Assembly (NCBI GenBank): GCA_029339195.1
Contig: JAPTJF010000133.1
Location: 1-64,000, forward strand
DNA: 64,000 bases
Reading direction: 5' to 3'
DNA from: Micractinium sp. NFX-FRZ
Taxonomy: Eukaryota; Chlorophyta; Trebouxiophyceae; Chlorellales; Chlorellaceae
Shown: in pieces, positions 1-10,935 of the stretch
How the letters are laid out: each line of letters starts with the position of its first letter
Numbering within the stretch: position 1 is the stretch's first letter
Program-made: the position numbers and the translations under genes
Notes under the pieces: model-generated
What the model was told of the DNA's origin: nothing
The model's database searches: none
The model's input: only the letters and a program-made list of their open reading frames with translations

Positions 1-433
1 GCCGGACCTTCACCCACCGCTCCCACTTGCCGCTGGCGGAAAGTGGGCTCAGCCCGCCAGCCCTGGGGGCTTGCCCTGCCGGCTGGGCCCCTCCACCCCC
101 TGTGGAGACCCATTATATCAGAAGGGAATCTTGGGCAGCAGCTCAGTCAAGCCATCCACCGCGGTACAGCTCACTCTCCGCCGGACCTTCACCCACCGCT
201 CTCACTTGCCGCTGGCGGAAAGTGGGCTCAGCCCGCCAGCCCTGGAGCACTTTCCGTATCTTTGCCATCCCTTGGAGCCACACTTCAGGAAAATCAGCAC
301 GTAAGCAAGCAGTTGCATCTCAAAGACGGTACAGCAGCTGGGGGCATGAGTTATGTGCAGGTAGCGCAAGGAGTGTGATCCGCAACCATCTCAAATGCTG
401 GGCCTGGGATGCTCATCCGCTGCGGCTCAACAG
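1..433. repeat. ~179-bp spaced direct repeat in 3' flank
   Basis: No gene is seen here; this is the downstream flank of the (-) gene ending at 434. Bases 1-66 recur at 180-245 with a single difference, an offset of 179 bp. The unit may continue to the left of the window. No transposase or terminal inverted repeats are visible, so a local tandem or satellite-like duplication is the simplest reading. Confidence 0.6.
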
Positions 434-3400
434 TCAAATGATGTACAGGTCTGAGCTCTCCTCAGCCATAGGCTGCGGCTCCTCCTCCGCCTCCGCCTCC
501 CCCGCTGCCTCTCCCGGCTGCAGGAAGTCAAAGTAGTCTGCCAACGGGGACACCAGGCCGGCGTGCGACGTGCCCATGCTGGCGCCGCTGAGCACGCTGG
601 CCAGCCAGCTGGCAACGCCCTCGGCGCCGCCCGCGCCCGCCTGCTGCGGCACCTGCTGCGCTGCGCCGCCGCCAGCGCCGCCCCAAATGCCCCAGCTGCC
701 CCCAGCTGGGGCCTGCTCCACCAGCGCGCTGTGCGCCTCCTCCGACGCTGCCTGCACCTTCTGCACCTGGAGCCAGCTGCTCAGTGCGTCCTCCAGCGGC
801 TGCGCTGCAACAACTGCCTGCTGCAGCTTGCCCTCGGGCTGCAGGCCGCCCCCTGGCTGGTAAGCGTCGGTGGGGATGCGCACAGGGTGCGGCGCTGGGA
901 TGCCATACAGTACGTGGTTCCCATCTCGGCGGTGCCAGGCTCCAGCCGTCTCCTGCAAAGGGTGCACAGGCAACAAGTGGTACGAGTTACATGCTGTAGC
1001 ATGTCAAGTTACATGCTGTAGCATGTCAATCATATTTCATGTCGGGCGTGCTCAACCCCATCCTGAGTAGGAAAGAAGGAATGCAGAATGTGGGGGCCAG
1101 CATGACGGAGCCAGCCTCCCGTTCCCCCGAGCGCCCTGCCCACCTCAATCCAGCATGGGGAGCTCAGTTCACTCTGGCGATGCACTTGCCTGCACTACCG
1201 AGCGGGTGAAGGCGGTGGGCAGCTCCCGCCACATGTGCGCCAGGCTGGACGTCATGTCGTCGTCTGGCAGGCCCAACCGCTGCAGCACACTAGGCAGCAG
1301 GGGTGTGGACTGAGCTTGAAGAAGCACATATGCACAGTGGGCCCTTGGTGCGCTCGGGCAAGGCCCAGAAATGGGCGCCAGGCTGCCCCGCAGCTTGTTT
1401 TCCTCCTATCCAGCGGTGGGAAGCAGTGATGAAGCAGACGTGAAGCTCGGCAGTGATGCGCGGTTGTGCATGCTCCCGCCCGCCCTGCCCGCGGCCCATT
1501 CAGCGGAGCAGGCATGCCAGCCCTCCGCACCTGCACGCACTGCTCCTCCATCTGCAGCAGCTCCACAAGCGGCTTCAGCACTCGGTCATCCACCAGCTGC
1601 TGCCCCGCATTCACCTGCGCAGGCAGTGTGCAGCAAGGCTGCGTTCAGCCGATCGCCTGTTTGCAGCGTGGCCAGCTGACAGCATCCCTTGACAACTGCT
1701 GTGTGCGGTAATGACCACTTTATCGAACCCGCACTGAGGCATTAGTGCCGCAGGAGCACAGGGTGCGGCATCACACAAGCACCGCACTACCCACCTGCAG
1801 AAGCTGGCAGGCGATGGTGTGCACAAGGCGCAGTAGGCCCAGCATGACGTTTCGGTCCAGGTTGCGCCCCAGGAGGGAGAGGGTGGACAGCAGCGCCCCA
1901 ATCACCGCCAGGTGGTAGGCCACCTGCAGGGCAGGGCGGGGCAAGAAAGCTGGCAAGGTGGGCGCCTCGGTGCAGCCTGCAGGAGCCGCTCAACCATGCA
2001 GGCTGCACCCATGCGCAGCTGTCGGTTGCGCACAAGCAGGCGCAAGCAGAAGCAAATGCCAGCAGGTGCAGGAGGCCGAAAGCACGGACGCGCTGCGCTG
2101 CGGCACCGGCCCGCACCTCGGCGGCGCCGATGATGCCGGCCACCGCCAGGGGCAGTTGGCGCAGGAAGTAGAGGCAGCGGCCCAGGTAGAGGTACAGGTG
2201 GCGCTGCATCTCGCGGGCCCCAAAGGCGCTGCTGTCAAAGGCGCGCGGGTCCAGGCCCAGGTGCTGCAGGCCCAGCATGCTCATGGCCACAGCCATCAGC
2301 GTGGCGCCCATCGACCGCACATCCTGCGTCTCGTGCTCCCCCTGCACGTAGTACTGGCGGCTGCAGAACAGCGACCTGCATGGAGAGAGGGAGCGCGCAG
2401 GCACGGATGTGTGAGATGGTTGCAGGCCACCAAGGTTCATGCAGCTGTGAGTTCGCCTAACCTCCCAACCTCCCCTCACAGACCGGGAAGCCGCGCAGAC
2501 ACGCACCGACCCTGCCTGCCTGATGAGCCTCCCGCCCTGCCAGCCGCTTGTGCTTCTTAGCACCTCCTGTAAACATCTGCTCAAGTGACCGCTCAAGAAG
2601 CTGATTCAGCGCACTCCCCTTGCACTCCGCTTGCTCCCAGCAAGCAGCGTGCAAAATGCAGAACCCAACGTGGCGCCCACTCACAGCGTGCCGCGCTGCA
2701 GCTCCCGCAGCGGCACCAGCCCCAGCATGGGCCCCAGCTGCAGCATGTAGTCGGGTGTGATGAAGACGGTGCGAGGGGACACATCCCTGCAGGCAGCACA
2801 CAGCGTAAAGGAATGCTCTGCACTCACAAAGTGCCGACACAGGCTCCTGCCAGGGGCGCTGGCAGGCAAGGACGCCCTGCCGTTTGCACCCGCCGCGGCC
2901 GCCCCATGCGGCGCTGTCAGGCTGGGCAGCTGGCAAGTGCAGGACAGGCCACTTGCCAAAGGCCAGACTATCCACCATGCGGGCACCTGTTGATCCACAC
3001 GCAAATGCAGGTGCCACCCGCTGGCGCACACCCTTCAAGCAGGGACCAACGCCCGCCCAGCCAGCGGGCACATGCCCATCCAAGCAGCCGCACCCCACCA
3101 CCCCGCCCAGCGATGCAGGCGCACCCCCATACGGTGTTGCCCCCACCCCCTCCCTTTGGCCACCACCAGCCCTGCCCACTCGCCTCCCCGCTCACACGCC
3201 TGCTCAGGCAGGCGTCAACTCACACCATTCGCACACGTCCCGCTTGCCGCTCATGTAGGTACTGCCCCCCTCCCCCGGCACGCCTGTAAATGCGTAGCGC
3301 TAATCAGCACCAACCATGTACGCCACAATCCCCGGCCACTCACCCGCAGACCAGGCCCTTCTCCCCCATGCGAAACAGCAGCTGGGCCAGCCTGAGCATC

Positions 3401-4622
3401 GCACCGGTGAGGTGGTTCTGCTGGAAGAACAGCTGCGTGTACTCGTGGCCAGGTCTGCAGGTTGGAGTTGGGAGAGAGGGGCGAGAGGGTTCACAGCTTG
3501 CATGGGAACACATCATGCCCGGCAGGCTGGAGAAGCCACCTGGCAGGGCAGTACACCTGGAGTCATACGGGTGCAGGGCGGCCAGCATGCTGCGCCTGCT
3601 CCGCACCCAAAAGCAAGTCAACCTGCATAGCTGGATTGCACAGTGACAGCGGGCAACTACGTGAGCTGCAACATGGTTAAAGCAAAGCCAACTGGCTGCA
3701 CACATGCACCCGCCCACACTGCCCTCGCAGCCGACACGCCCCCACTGCCCACGCCCCAACTCGCCCCCATCGAATTCACCCACACACTGCTCCCTGCCCC
3801 CTCACGTGCTGTGCAGCGTGGTCATCAAGCTCTGCAGGGTGCCCGTCACCTCGGTGAACACCAGGTACGCCAGGTCCTGCCCCCACGCGTAGCCGTACCC
3901 CAGCAGCTCCGCAAAGTCCTCCGTGTTCACCCCCCCCTGGCCGCCCGCCTCGGGCAGCACCTTCTGAGCCACCTTGTGGGCCAGCACCGCCTTGGTCAGC
4001 ATGGCGCGCCCGTGGTCGGACGGCACGTTGAATACCACCAGGGACACTGTGGCAGGGGGCAAGGGGCAGCGGTTGGGGCTGTTGGTGGCAGTTGGGGGAG
4101 GTGCGCGGGCTGATGCGAGGCAAAGCGTGTGGGCAGAGGCTGTTGAGGCCGGTCAGGTGCAGCTGCACTGCAGACTCCGATCGGATCAAACGGCGGAACC
4201 CGCCCTGCAGTTGGGCCAGCCAGGCACAGCCTGTGATGCCTCGAGGCAGGCCCCACACGAAGCAGAACTGCGTGGCCCAGCACCCGATCGCTGCACCCAC
4301 CTCGTGTGGCATGCGGGTGGCCGGGGATGTGGAAGCCGCGCGGCAGGTCCACCGTGCCGAAGGCTGTGGGGGCTCCGTGCACAGCTGCCGAGTCCCGCAC
4401 CTCTGTCGCCTTGGCATTCAGGCCAGGCGAGCACTTGAGCAGGCCTGCGTCGGCATCAGCAACCGTGGCGGCTTCTCCAATGCCAGCCACCGCCCCAAGC
4501 GCCCGCGTCGTCGGACCCATCACCAAGGAGGCCGCCCGCCGGAGCTCGGGAGCATAGGTTTCGGGGCGCAGCGCAGACCACAGGCCCTCATCATGCTGCA
4601 GGGGCACCAGCCCGGGCTGCAT
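434..4622 (-). CDS. hypothetical protein, 630 aa, 10 exons
   Basis: I do not recognise this protein. Spliced exons (complement): 4301-4622, 3806-4046, 3344-3454, 3226-3261, 2685-2786, 2117-2375, 1795-1923, 1531-1614, 1190-1279 and 434-952. Together they stay open for 630 codons. The predicted protein is mostly helical and leucine-rich, with runs such as HLGLDPRAF and LGRNLDRNVMLGLLRL, and no signal peptide. Its last 170 residues become Gln/Ala/Gly/Glu-rich and acidic, ending DLYII. The helical hydrophobic core would fit an armadillo/HEAT-like scaffold or a membrane-associated protein, but that is a guess. The start is uncertain: an acceptor-like CAG lies just upstream of the chosen ATG, so a 5' exon (for example from an ATG near 4768) may be missing. 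The fourth exon is the least secure because its acceptor lacks a pyrimidine tract. The intron after 1190 has a GC donor. Confidence 0.6.
985..1028. repeat. 22-bp tandem repeat with internal hairpin
   Basis: Two exact 22-bp units sit at 985-1006 and 1007-1028. Each contains the near-palindrome ACATGCT-GT-AGCATGT (7-bp arms, 2-nt loop). They lie in the last intron of the (-) gene at 434-4622, about 30 bp upstream of the final acceptor in the transcript direction. Confidence 0.7.
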
Positions 4623-5057
4623 GTCTCGAGAAGGCACCCTGCAGGCAGGCAGGCACCCGAGCGGGGGCTGCTCTCAGCAGACAGGACGCTCCCAGCGCGC
4701 CTGCAAAGGCTCGATATGAAGTTTAACAGCAGCTGGACAGCCGATAGCACGTCGGGTGAACACAACATTATTGATCATGCGGCACCCCTCACCGTTTGCC
4801 AGGGTTCCCCTTCTTGGATCCTTCCAGGGCTGATGTGCATGCCCCTGCAGATGTCTGGTACTCTAACCAGGGCAGTTGCCAGTGTGTTGCTGACTGGACA
4901 CCGCGATATCATCGATGAACCAGCAGACCCTCTATGAATATTCAATGCAATTACAAGCCACAAGCCATCGCGCATTTCATACTGAAATTAGCCCGTGTGA
5001 GTCTGGCAATCGCCGCCGAGCTCCGCGGGAGCTGGTCTCGGCGCTGGTCAATTTTCG
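4623..5057. other. divergent intergenic region
   Basis: 435 bp between the starts of a (-) and a (+) gene, so it should hold both promoters. It is more AT-rich than its surroundings around 4905-4990. It may also hold an unrecognised 5' exon of the (-) gene (open frame from 4768 downwards). No clear TATA element or operator was found. Confidence 0.4.
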
Positions 5058-8000
5058 ATGCAGCAGCGGAGCGAAGCGCTATTTCGGGACCTCACACGGG
5101 CCACCGGTGTCAAGGTGCGCTTGTTGCGTCGCACTCAGCGCCGGCGCCCGTGCTCCACTCTCAACTGCAGCAACCGCCGCACTCCCCGCCGCCTTCCGCC
5201 TCCCGCCTCCCGCCTGTCTGCAGGACAACTTCCCCTGGGTGGATGCAGGCTTCATCTTCAAGCTGCTGCAAAGCGCCAAGCTGATTGGCAAAGGGTGAGG
5301 GCGCTTCGTGATGGAGCTGGCCTGGCGAGCATTGACGGCGCACAGCACCCACCACTGAACGCCGCGCTGCCGCTCGTCGCTGTTCAATTGCAGGGGTGAG
5401 GCGGAGGTGTACCTAGTGGAGCACTGGGGCTTTGAGGATGTCCCGCTGGCACAGGGCGGCACTGCCCGCGCGGATTTCTGCGGCGAGCCGCGCGTCATCA
5501 AGGTCTTTGTGGGGTGGAAGGTAGGCGGGGAGCAAAGGGCTGGGGCAGGGCGGGGTTCGGGCGGGTGCCACTGGTGGCTGCCGGGCTCTGCCCGCCCTCT
5601 GGGTTGCAATTCAGCCTGCCTTTGTCAGTGCCCGCCCTCCTCAGTGCCGCCAGAATGGCGCTTCCACGGCGACCCTGCCTACAATTCCTGTACAGGGCCA
5701 GAAGAACCTGCGGCAGGAGCTGGCCATGCTGAACGTCATCTGTTCCCTTGGCAGCCTGGGCCGTGCTGTGCTGCCCGACCTGCACTTTGACGGGCTAGTG
5801 GAGGATGTGACTGGCAAGTCGGAGATACGGTTTTGCGGCATGGTGATGCCCGCGGGAGAGGCCTCCCTGTTCCAGGCGATGCTGCAGGAGCGCTGGGAGT
5901 GAGTGCTGCTGCGCTGTGCCGGCCGGCCCGCCTCCTACCGCCACTGCCGCTGCTGCTGATGCCCACCGCCGCTCCTGCGGGTGCACCGCGAGGTGTCACC
6001 AGCTGTACAGCGACGTCACTCTTGCCAGGCAGCTCTGCCTCTGCAGCTGCTGGAGGAACGCTAAACCAGCCTGCTTCCGGCCTGCCATCTCTGCTCTCCC
6101 TGAACCCATAAGACAAGTTTGAGAATCTGCCCTGCCTCGCCTCCCTGCAGCCTGCTGCCGGCAGTTGCCGAGGAGATGGGGGAGGTGCTCAAGTTCCTGA
6201 AGTGCCTGCACGACATTGGCGTCATGCACAACGATGTCAAGTGAGCCCACCCCCCTCTCTGGCTCGGCAAGCGCTTCAGGCTTGCCCCTGTGCAGCCTGC
6301 TCCGCTGCCTGCCTGCCCCGCTGGCCCGCCTGCATCCCTGCCCACCGCCTCCTCACCAGAGTTGCACCACCCTTCACCCTGCCTCACCTTGCCCATCTGT
6401 CTGCCTGCCAGCCCGCGTCGTCCCCATCAGTGCCTGCCTGTGATGCCCCATGCACTGGTGCGCAGGCCCGGCAACATGCTGCTGCTTGGCGGCAGCATTT
6501 GGCTCATTGACTATGGAGCCACGGAGCGCAGCAATGTGGTGCAGGAAGATGCAGAGTGAGCGAGGCATGGCTGCATGGCTCGCCTGCCACCCACCTGCTC
6601 GCCTGCTCCTTGGCAGCCTGATGCCTGCCGGCCTGCCGGACCACCTGCCCTGGCACCACCTGGCACCCCCCATGTATCGGCCCTTGCCCCTGAGCCCAGA
6701 ATTTGCATGCGCCCTGCCCAGTGCAGGCTGTTTGGCGGCGGGGAGCTCAAGTTCACGGACCTGTATGCAGCGGACGTCACGCAGGGGCGGGGCTTCTTCA
6801 AAGAGGCGGACCTGTTTGGGTTTGCCAAAACCATGCTCGACTTGGTCTGCTTCGTGCGTGGCCGCTTCAACAAGATCCTGGGCGGCACTGAGCGTGAGCG
6901 GCCTGCTGCAGAGGCACCTGCAAGACTGCCTTGCCAGGGCAGCATCGATGCAAAGGGGGGCGCTGCACACTGCCCACCCTGCCTGCTTGCTTGCCGAACC
7001 TCCTCTGCCCCTGCCCTGTTCATGCCGCGTGTGACCCCCAACACGCCGCGCTCCTGCAGTTGCCGAGGGCAGCCGCGAGGTTGCGGTGGAGGCGCTGTAC
7101 TGCGAGACGCCTGGCTGGCAGTGCCCCATGGAGGAGGGCAACATGCCGCCGCTGCTGCTACGCATCCTGGTCTGGATGCTGCTGCTCTTCACGCACGACG
7201 GCGACAATGCTCAGGCGGTGAAGGTATGCGCTGTGGTGCATTGGTGGCGCTGTATTGCATCCGCTGATCCTGTGACTGCTTCTCTCGCGCCAGCTCCCTG
7301 CCGCCATGCTGCATTGTGCCTCGAACGCTGCGTTGTGCCTCGAACGGGCTGCCTCACCACCTTCATTCTCGTATTGCAGGTAAACGTTGGCTTCCAGAAG
7401 GCAGTCCAGCTGTATGAGGCATGGGTGAAGCTTCTTCTGACGTGGAAGGTGTGCTGGGGTGCCTCTTTTGCACTGCTTAGCTGCGCTGAGTTCCAAGCAG
7501 AGCAGACACACCGTGGGACGGTACAGCATGCGCAGCATGGGCAGCCAGGTCAGCATGCAGGGTCATGCAAGCCTCGCACCTCTCTTCACGTCTACCCTGC
7601 TTTTCCCCTTCCCCCGTGCAGAAGGACCCTGCTGCCTTCACTGGCAGCAGCAAGGTGCACAGTGCCGTCGTGGACCTGGTGCAGCAGCTGGACGAGCTGA
7701 CAGCACCCTGCAGGACGGCAAAGAAGCACAAGGTGCGGCATCTCACGTGCCCCTGCCACGCTGTTCAAGCACGAGCGGGTGCAGGCACAGGTTGAGGGCG
7801 GGGCCACCGCTACCGCTCGCTGAAGCAGCGGTGGGGTGCAGTGGCTCGTCACCTTTGCTGGCAGTGCCTGTGGAAGTGGCAGCCGTCTGCTCACTGCTGT
7901 TTCCTCCCAGGTGGTGGGCACACTGGTGTGACGCTGCCTCCCTCCTGCGCACCCTCGCACTCTCGCTTGTGTGCAGGATCTGGAGCTGCTGCGTGTGTCG

Positions 8001-10288
8001 CAGACGGTGTGGAGCATCAACGACAGCCTGACCAGCCACTGCTCCACCCTGTGGCGCGACCGCATGCTGCGCAACGTGAGCGAGCTGCAGGCAGCCCTGG
8101 AGGCCAAGGAGCGCCACAGCCAGAAGAAGAGTGAGTGCTGCGGGAGGCTCGAGGGCGTCTCATTCTGTGCACACCAGGCATATGAATGACTGCGCGTGGG
8201 GGCACCTCAGGGCAGGCTGCATCCCCTGGATGATGAAACACCTCACTGTCGTTGCAGCCAGCATGCGTGCCTGCTTGCACAGGCAGGTGCCTCCCTCTCC
8301 CGAACGACATGCCCACCGCTGCTTGTCTGAAGCACGCTCAACACGTGCCGCCTGCGTGCACTCACCTTCTTTCACTGCAGGCATCTACGCTGCAAAGGTT
8401 GCCAAGGTGTCGATGGATCTGTGGGAGGTGGCAAAGGGGCACGGCGCTGTGCTGGCAGATGACCTGCAGGGCGCACTGCTGCTCATTCAAGAGAGTGAGC
8501 AGCGCCGGTGGCGCCACGAGCAGAAGCGCCAGCAGGAGCAGCAGGCAGCGGCAGCACTGGCAGCGGCAGCAGCAGCTCAGGGCGCGCCGGCAGTGCATGC
8601 TGAGCCTGCTCCTGCAGCAGCGGAGGCGCCGGAGGGGGCACCAACAGCTCGTGACTGGGAGAACAGGCCTGGCAATGTCACGGCTGCCGGCTCCCAAGCT
8701 GTGGCCAAGCCCAGCAGGAGCAGCGTGGCGCGTGGCAGGGTGCTGCCCACACTGGCCCGGCCAGCTGCACTGCCCTACCCAGCCGTGCCAGCAGGCGCGC
8801 TGCTGCCGCCGGGTGACCGGCTGGCAGGCATGCTAGCAGGCACACTGCCGCTGCCGCCACGGGCCCCGCCAGTCGCTGCCTCACTGGCGCTGCCGCCAGG
8901 CGCAATGGCATCGCTGCACCCCAGCCAGGCGGTGCAGCTGCCAGCAGCGGGCAGGCCGCCTCTGCCCCCGCTGCGGCCTCCTGCAACCTTACCAGTCCTT
9001 CAGGCACCTGGCAGCATTCAATGCCCGTCGGCGGCTGCTCAGCCAGACATGGGGCCGCTGCTGGCTGGGCAGCGGCAGCAGCAGACAGCTGCAGCGCCTG
9101 CTGAGGCCGCGGTGCAGCCAAGGCAGCTGAGGCTGCGCGGCAGGGCTGCACCACAGCCGGCAGAGCCTGCTGCACCGGGCCGCCGCAGCACCAGAAGCAG
9201 CACCGTAGCCGCCCCCAGCACCAGCAGCACCGCCACCGCCAGCAGCAATCGGCGCACCGCCACATCGGCTGCTGCCACTGCCACATCGCGGCCCAGGCGG
9301 GAGCGTGCAGCAGCTGGCGCTCTGCCCGGCTGCTGGGACGCCAGCCTGGCAGACGTGAGCTTGGAGCTGACCCGCTTCTATGGCCGCTACAAGGACGTCT
9401 CAGCGCCTGCCAGCATGGATATGTACAGGCCTGCGGGTGCTGTGCTGTTCGACTCACGCAAGGGCTGCGAGGTCACATCCACTCCAGAGGCACTGGCAGC
9501 AGCGGCAGCACGGGGTGTCCGCTGGAGGGCGCCGACCATGCTGGACCACGACCGAGCGGGATCTACAGCACTGGTGAGGTGTCAGCAGCGGAGGCTGCGT
9601 ACAGCTGCTGCAGTCCGCATGATGGTGCACTGTGCACGGCCGGAGCAGAGCTGTACCAGCAAGCAGTGGACGCCCGGCACGGCGCTGCACCTGCACCTGT
9701 AGAACACCACTTCACATTCTGAACAGCCCACCGGCACCCTTGCCTCTTTGTGACCTGCAGAAGAACGGCGCCTGCCGGGCCATCTCTGCCATGATGCAAG
9801 CAGGCCTGATTCAGCTGCCAGCTGCCACGATCCTGTTGGGTGGCGACGATGCCGGGTGCAGCTGGCAGGTCGACGTCTACATGACGATGACCAAGGGCGA
9901 GCGCGGACGGATTGACCAAAAGCTGTACTTCATCAATGACCAGCTGGCCAGCATTGGCGGCGACCCAGCAGCCCTGAAGGTACGGATGGTCTGCGTTGGT
10001 TGGAGCAAAACTCTTGCTCCTTGTGCACTGGCAGGGCCACTTGGGCCCGCAGGGCCCGCGCATGCAGAGCTGCTGTTGCTGTGCTGCTGCTGGCATGCGT
10101 GCAGGCGTCAGAGCTTGTGCCTCCCGCGTCACCCGGTCAACTTGCAGGCCTGGAGCGAGCTGTTCAACAACCTGGCGGCAGCCTGGGAGGAGAAGAAGGG
10201 TGCAGTTCAGGCGCAGACTGCAGCTGCTGCGCTGCTGCTGTGCAGGGTCATGCGGCCCACGGCAGTGCCGCAGCCCCTCGCGCAGTGA
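5058..10288 (+). CDS. protein-kinase-like protein with long disordered insert
   Basis: Spliced exons: 5058-5114, 5224-5294, 5394-5520, 5696-5898, 6151-6240, 6466-6555, 6727-6893, 7060-7223, 7380-7448, 7622-7732, 7977-8130, 8381-9573, 9761-9979 and 10148-10288, giving 951 aa. A kinase-like N-lobe is visible: glycine loop GKGGEAEVYLV (about 41-51) and a VIK lysine at K79. The catalytic loop is HNDVKPGNM (H179, D181, N186), and DYG at 198-200 replaces DFG. The glycine loop, ion-pair lysine, catalytic Asp and Mg-binding Asn are therefore present, so it may be active although divergent. The 1.2-kb exon at 8381-9573 codes for Ala/Pro/Gln low-complexity sequence, opening with a charged Gln-rich helix; it is probably disordered. 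A short folded C-terminal segment follows. The glycine loop is rebuilt only by joining exons 2 and 3 in phase, which supports the model. Family and substrate are not recognised. Confidence 0.75.
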
Positions 10289-10935
10289 GGGCGGCACGGC
10301 AGCATGCCGCCTCCAGCAATCGCTGCTGTGGGGGGAGGGTGCCTGCTAAGCGTAATGCGCTATGATGTCAGATAAACTTCCTGGCAGTATGTCCAGCCTG
10401 CTGCACGTGTCAGCCGGCAGGCTGGCAGGCTGCTACTTCCACACCAATTTTGAATGTGTTTCTTGTTCAGTGCCGATGACGCGGCTTCTAAAGTTGGCAG
10501 CGGATCTCGGTGCAGGCTCTCCTTGCTGCTCCTTAACCATCTCGATTTAGCGCCCCGTCTCCTCCTGTTTCATGGACCTTGCTGGCTCCGCGGACTTAAT
10601 TGTAATGCCGATTATGATGATGCTGTGGGACTTGAAATTTCAAGTTTCAAGGGCAGTCTTCAAGTTGGCAGTGCGCCTGGGCCCAGCTCGCCCTCCTGCC
10701 CGTCCCACCTATAGCAGCGATGACCGAAAATGACAAGTCTGTGTGCGTTATCGCAGCGTTTTAGGGTCATACAGACACACAAAAAAACAGCTCACAGCTG
10801 CTGCATGACAGGGAGGACGGGAAGATCCAAGCTCAGCGGACGGCAGCGGGAACGTGTACTGCCGCCGCCCCCCGCCCGCCCAAGATGCCCTCTGTTGGGT
10901 AGCCCCAGCCGAGCTGTGCCCCTTCCCCTGACTTC
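10289..10935. other. intergenic: 3' UTR and promoter
   Basis: 647 bp between two (+) genes. It holds the candidate poly(A) signal TGTAA at 10601 and, downstream, the probable promoter of the ankyrin gene, including an A-run near 10781. No open frame with coding character was found. Confidence 0.4.
10601..10605 (+). terminator. candidate poly(A) signal TGTAA
   Basis: TGTAA is the common polyadenylation signal of green algae. This copy lies 313 bp after the stop of the kinase-like gene, in AT-rich surroundings. Confidence 0.4.

Noticed and set aside
8678..9457. 259-codon (-) frame rich in Cys/Arg/Ala
   Set aside because: Antisense shadow of the low-complexity exon of the kinase-like gene.
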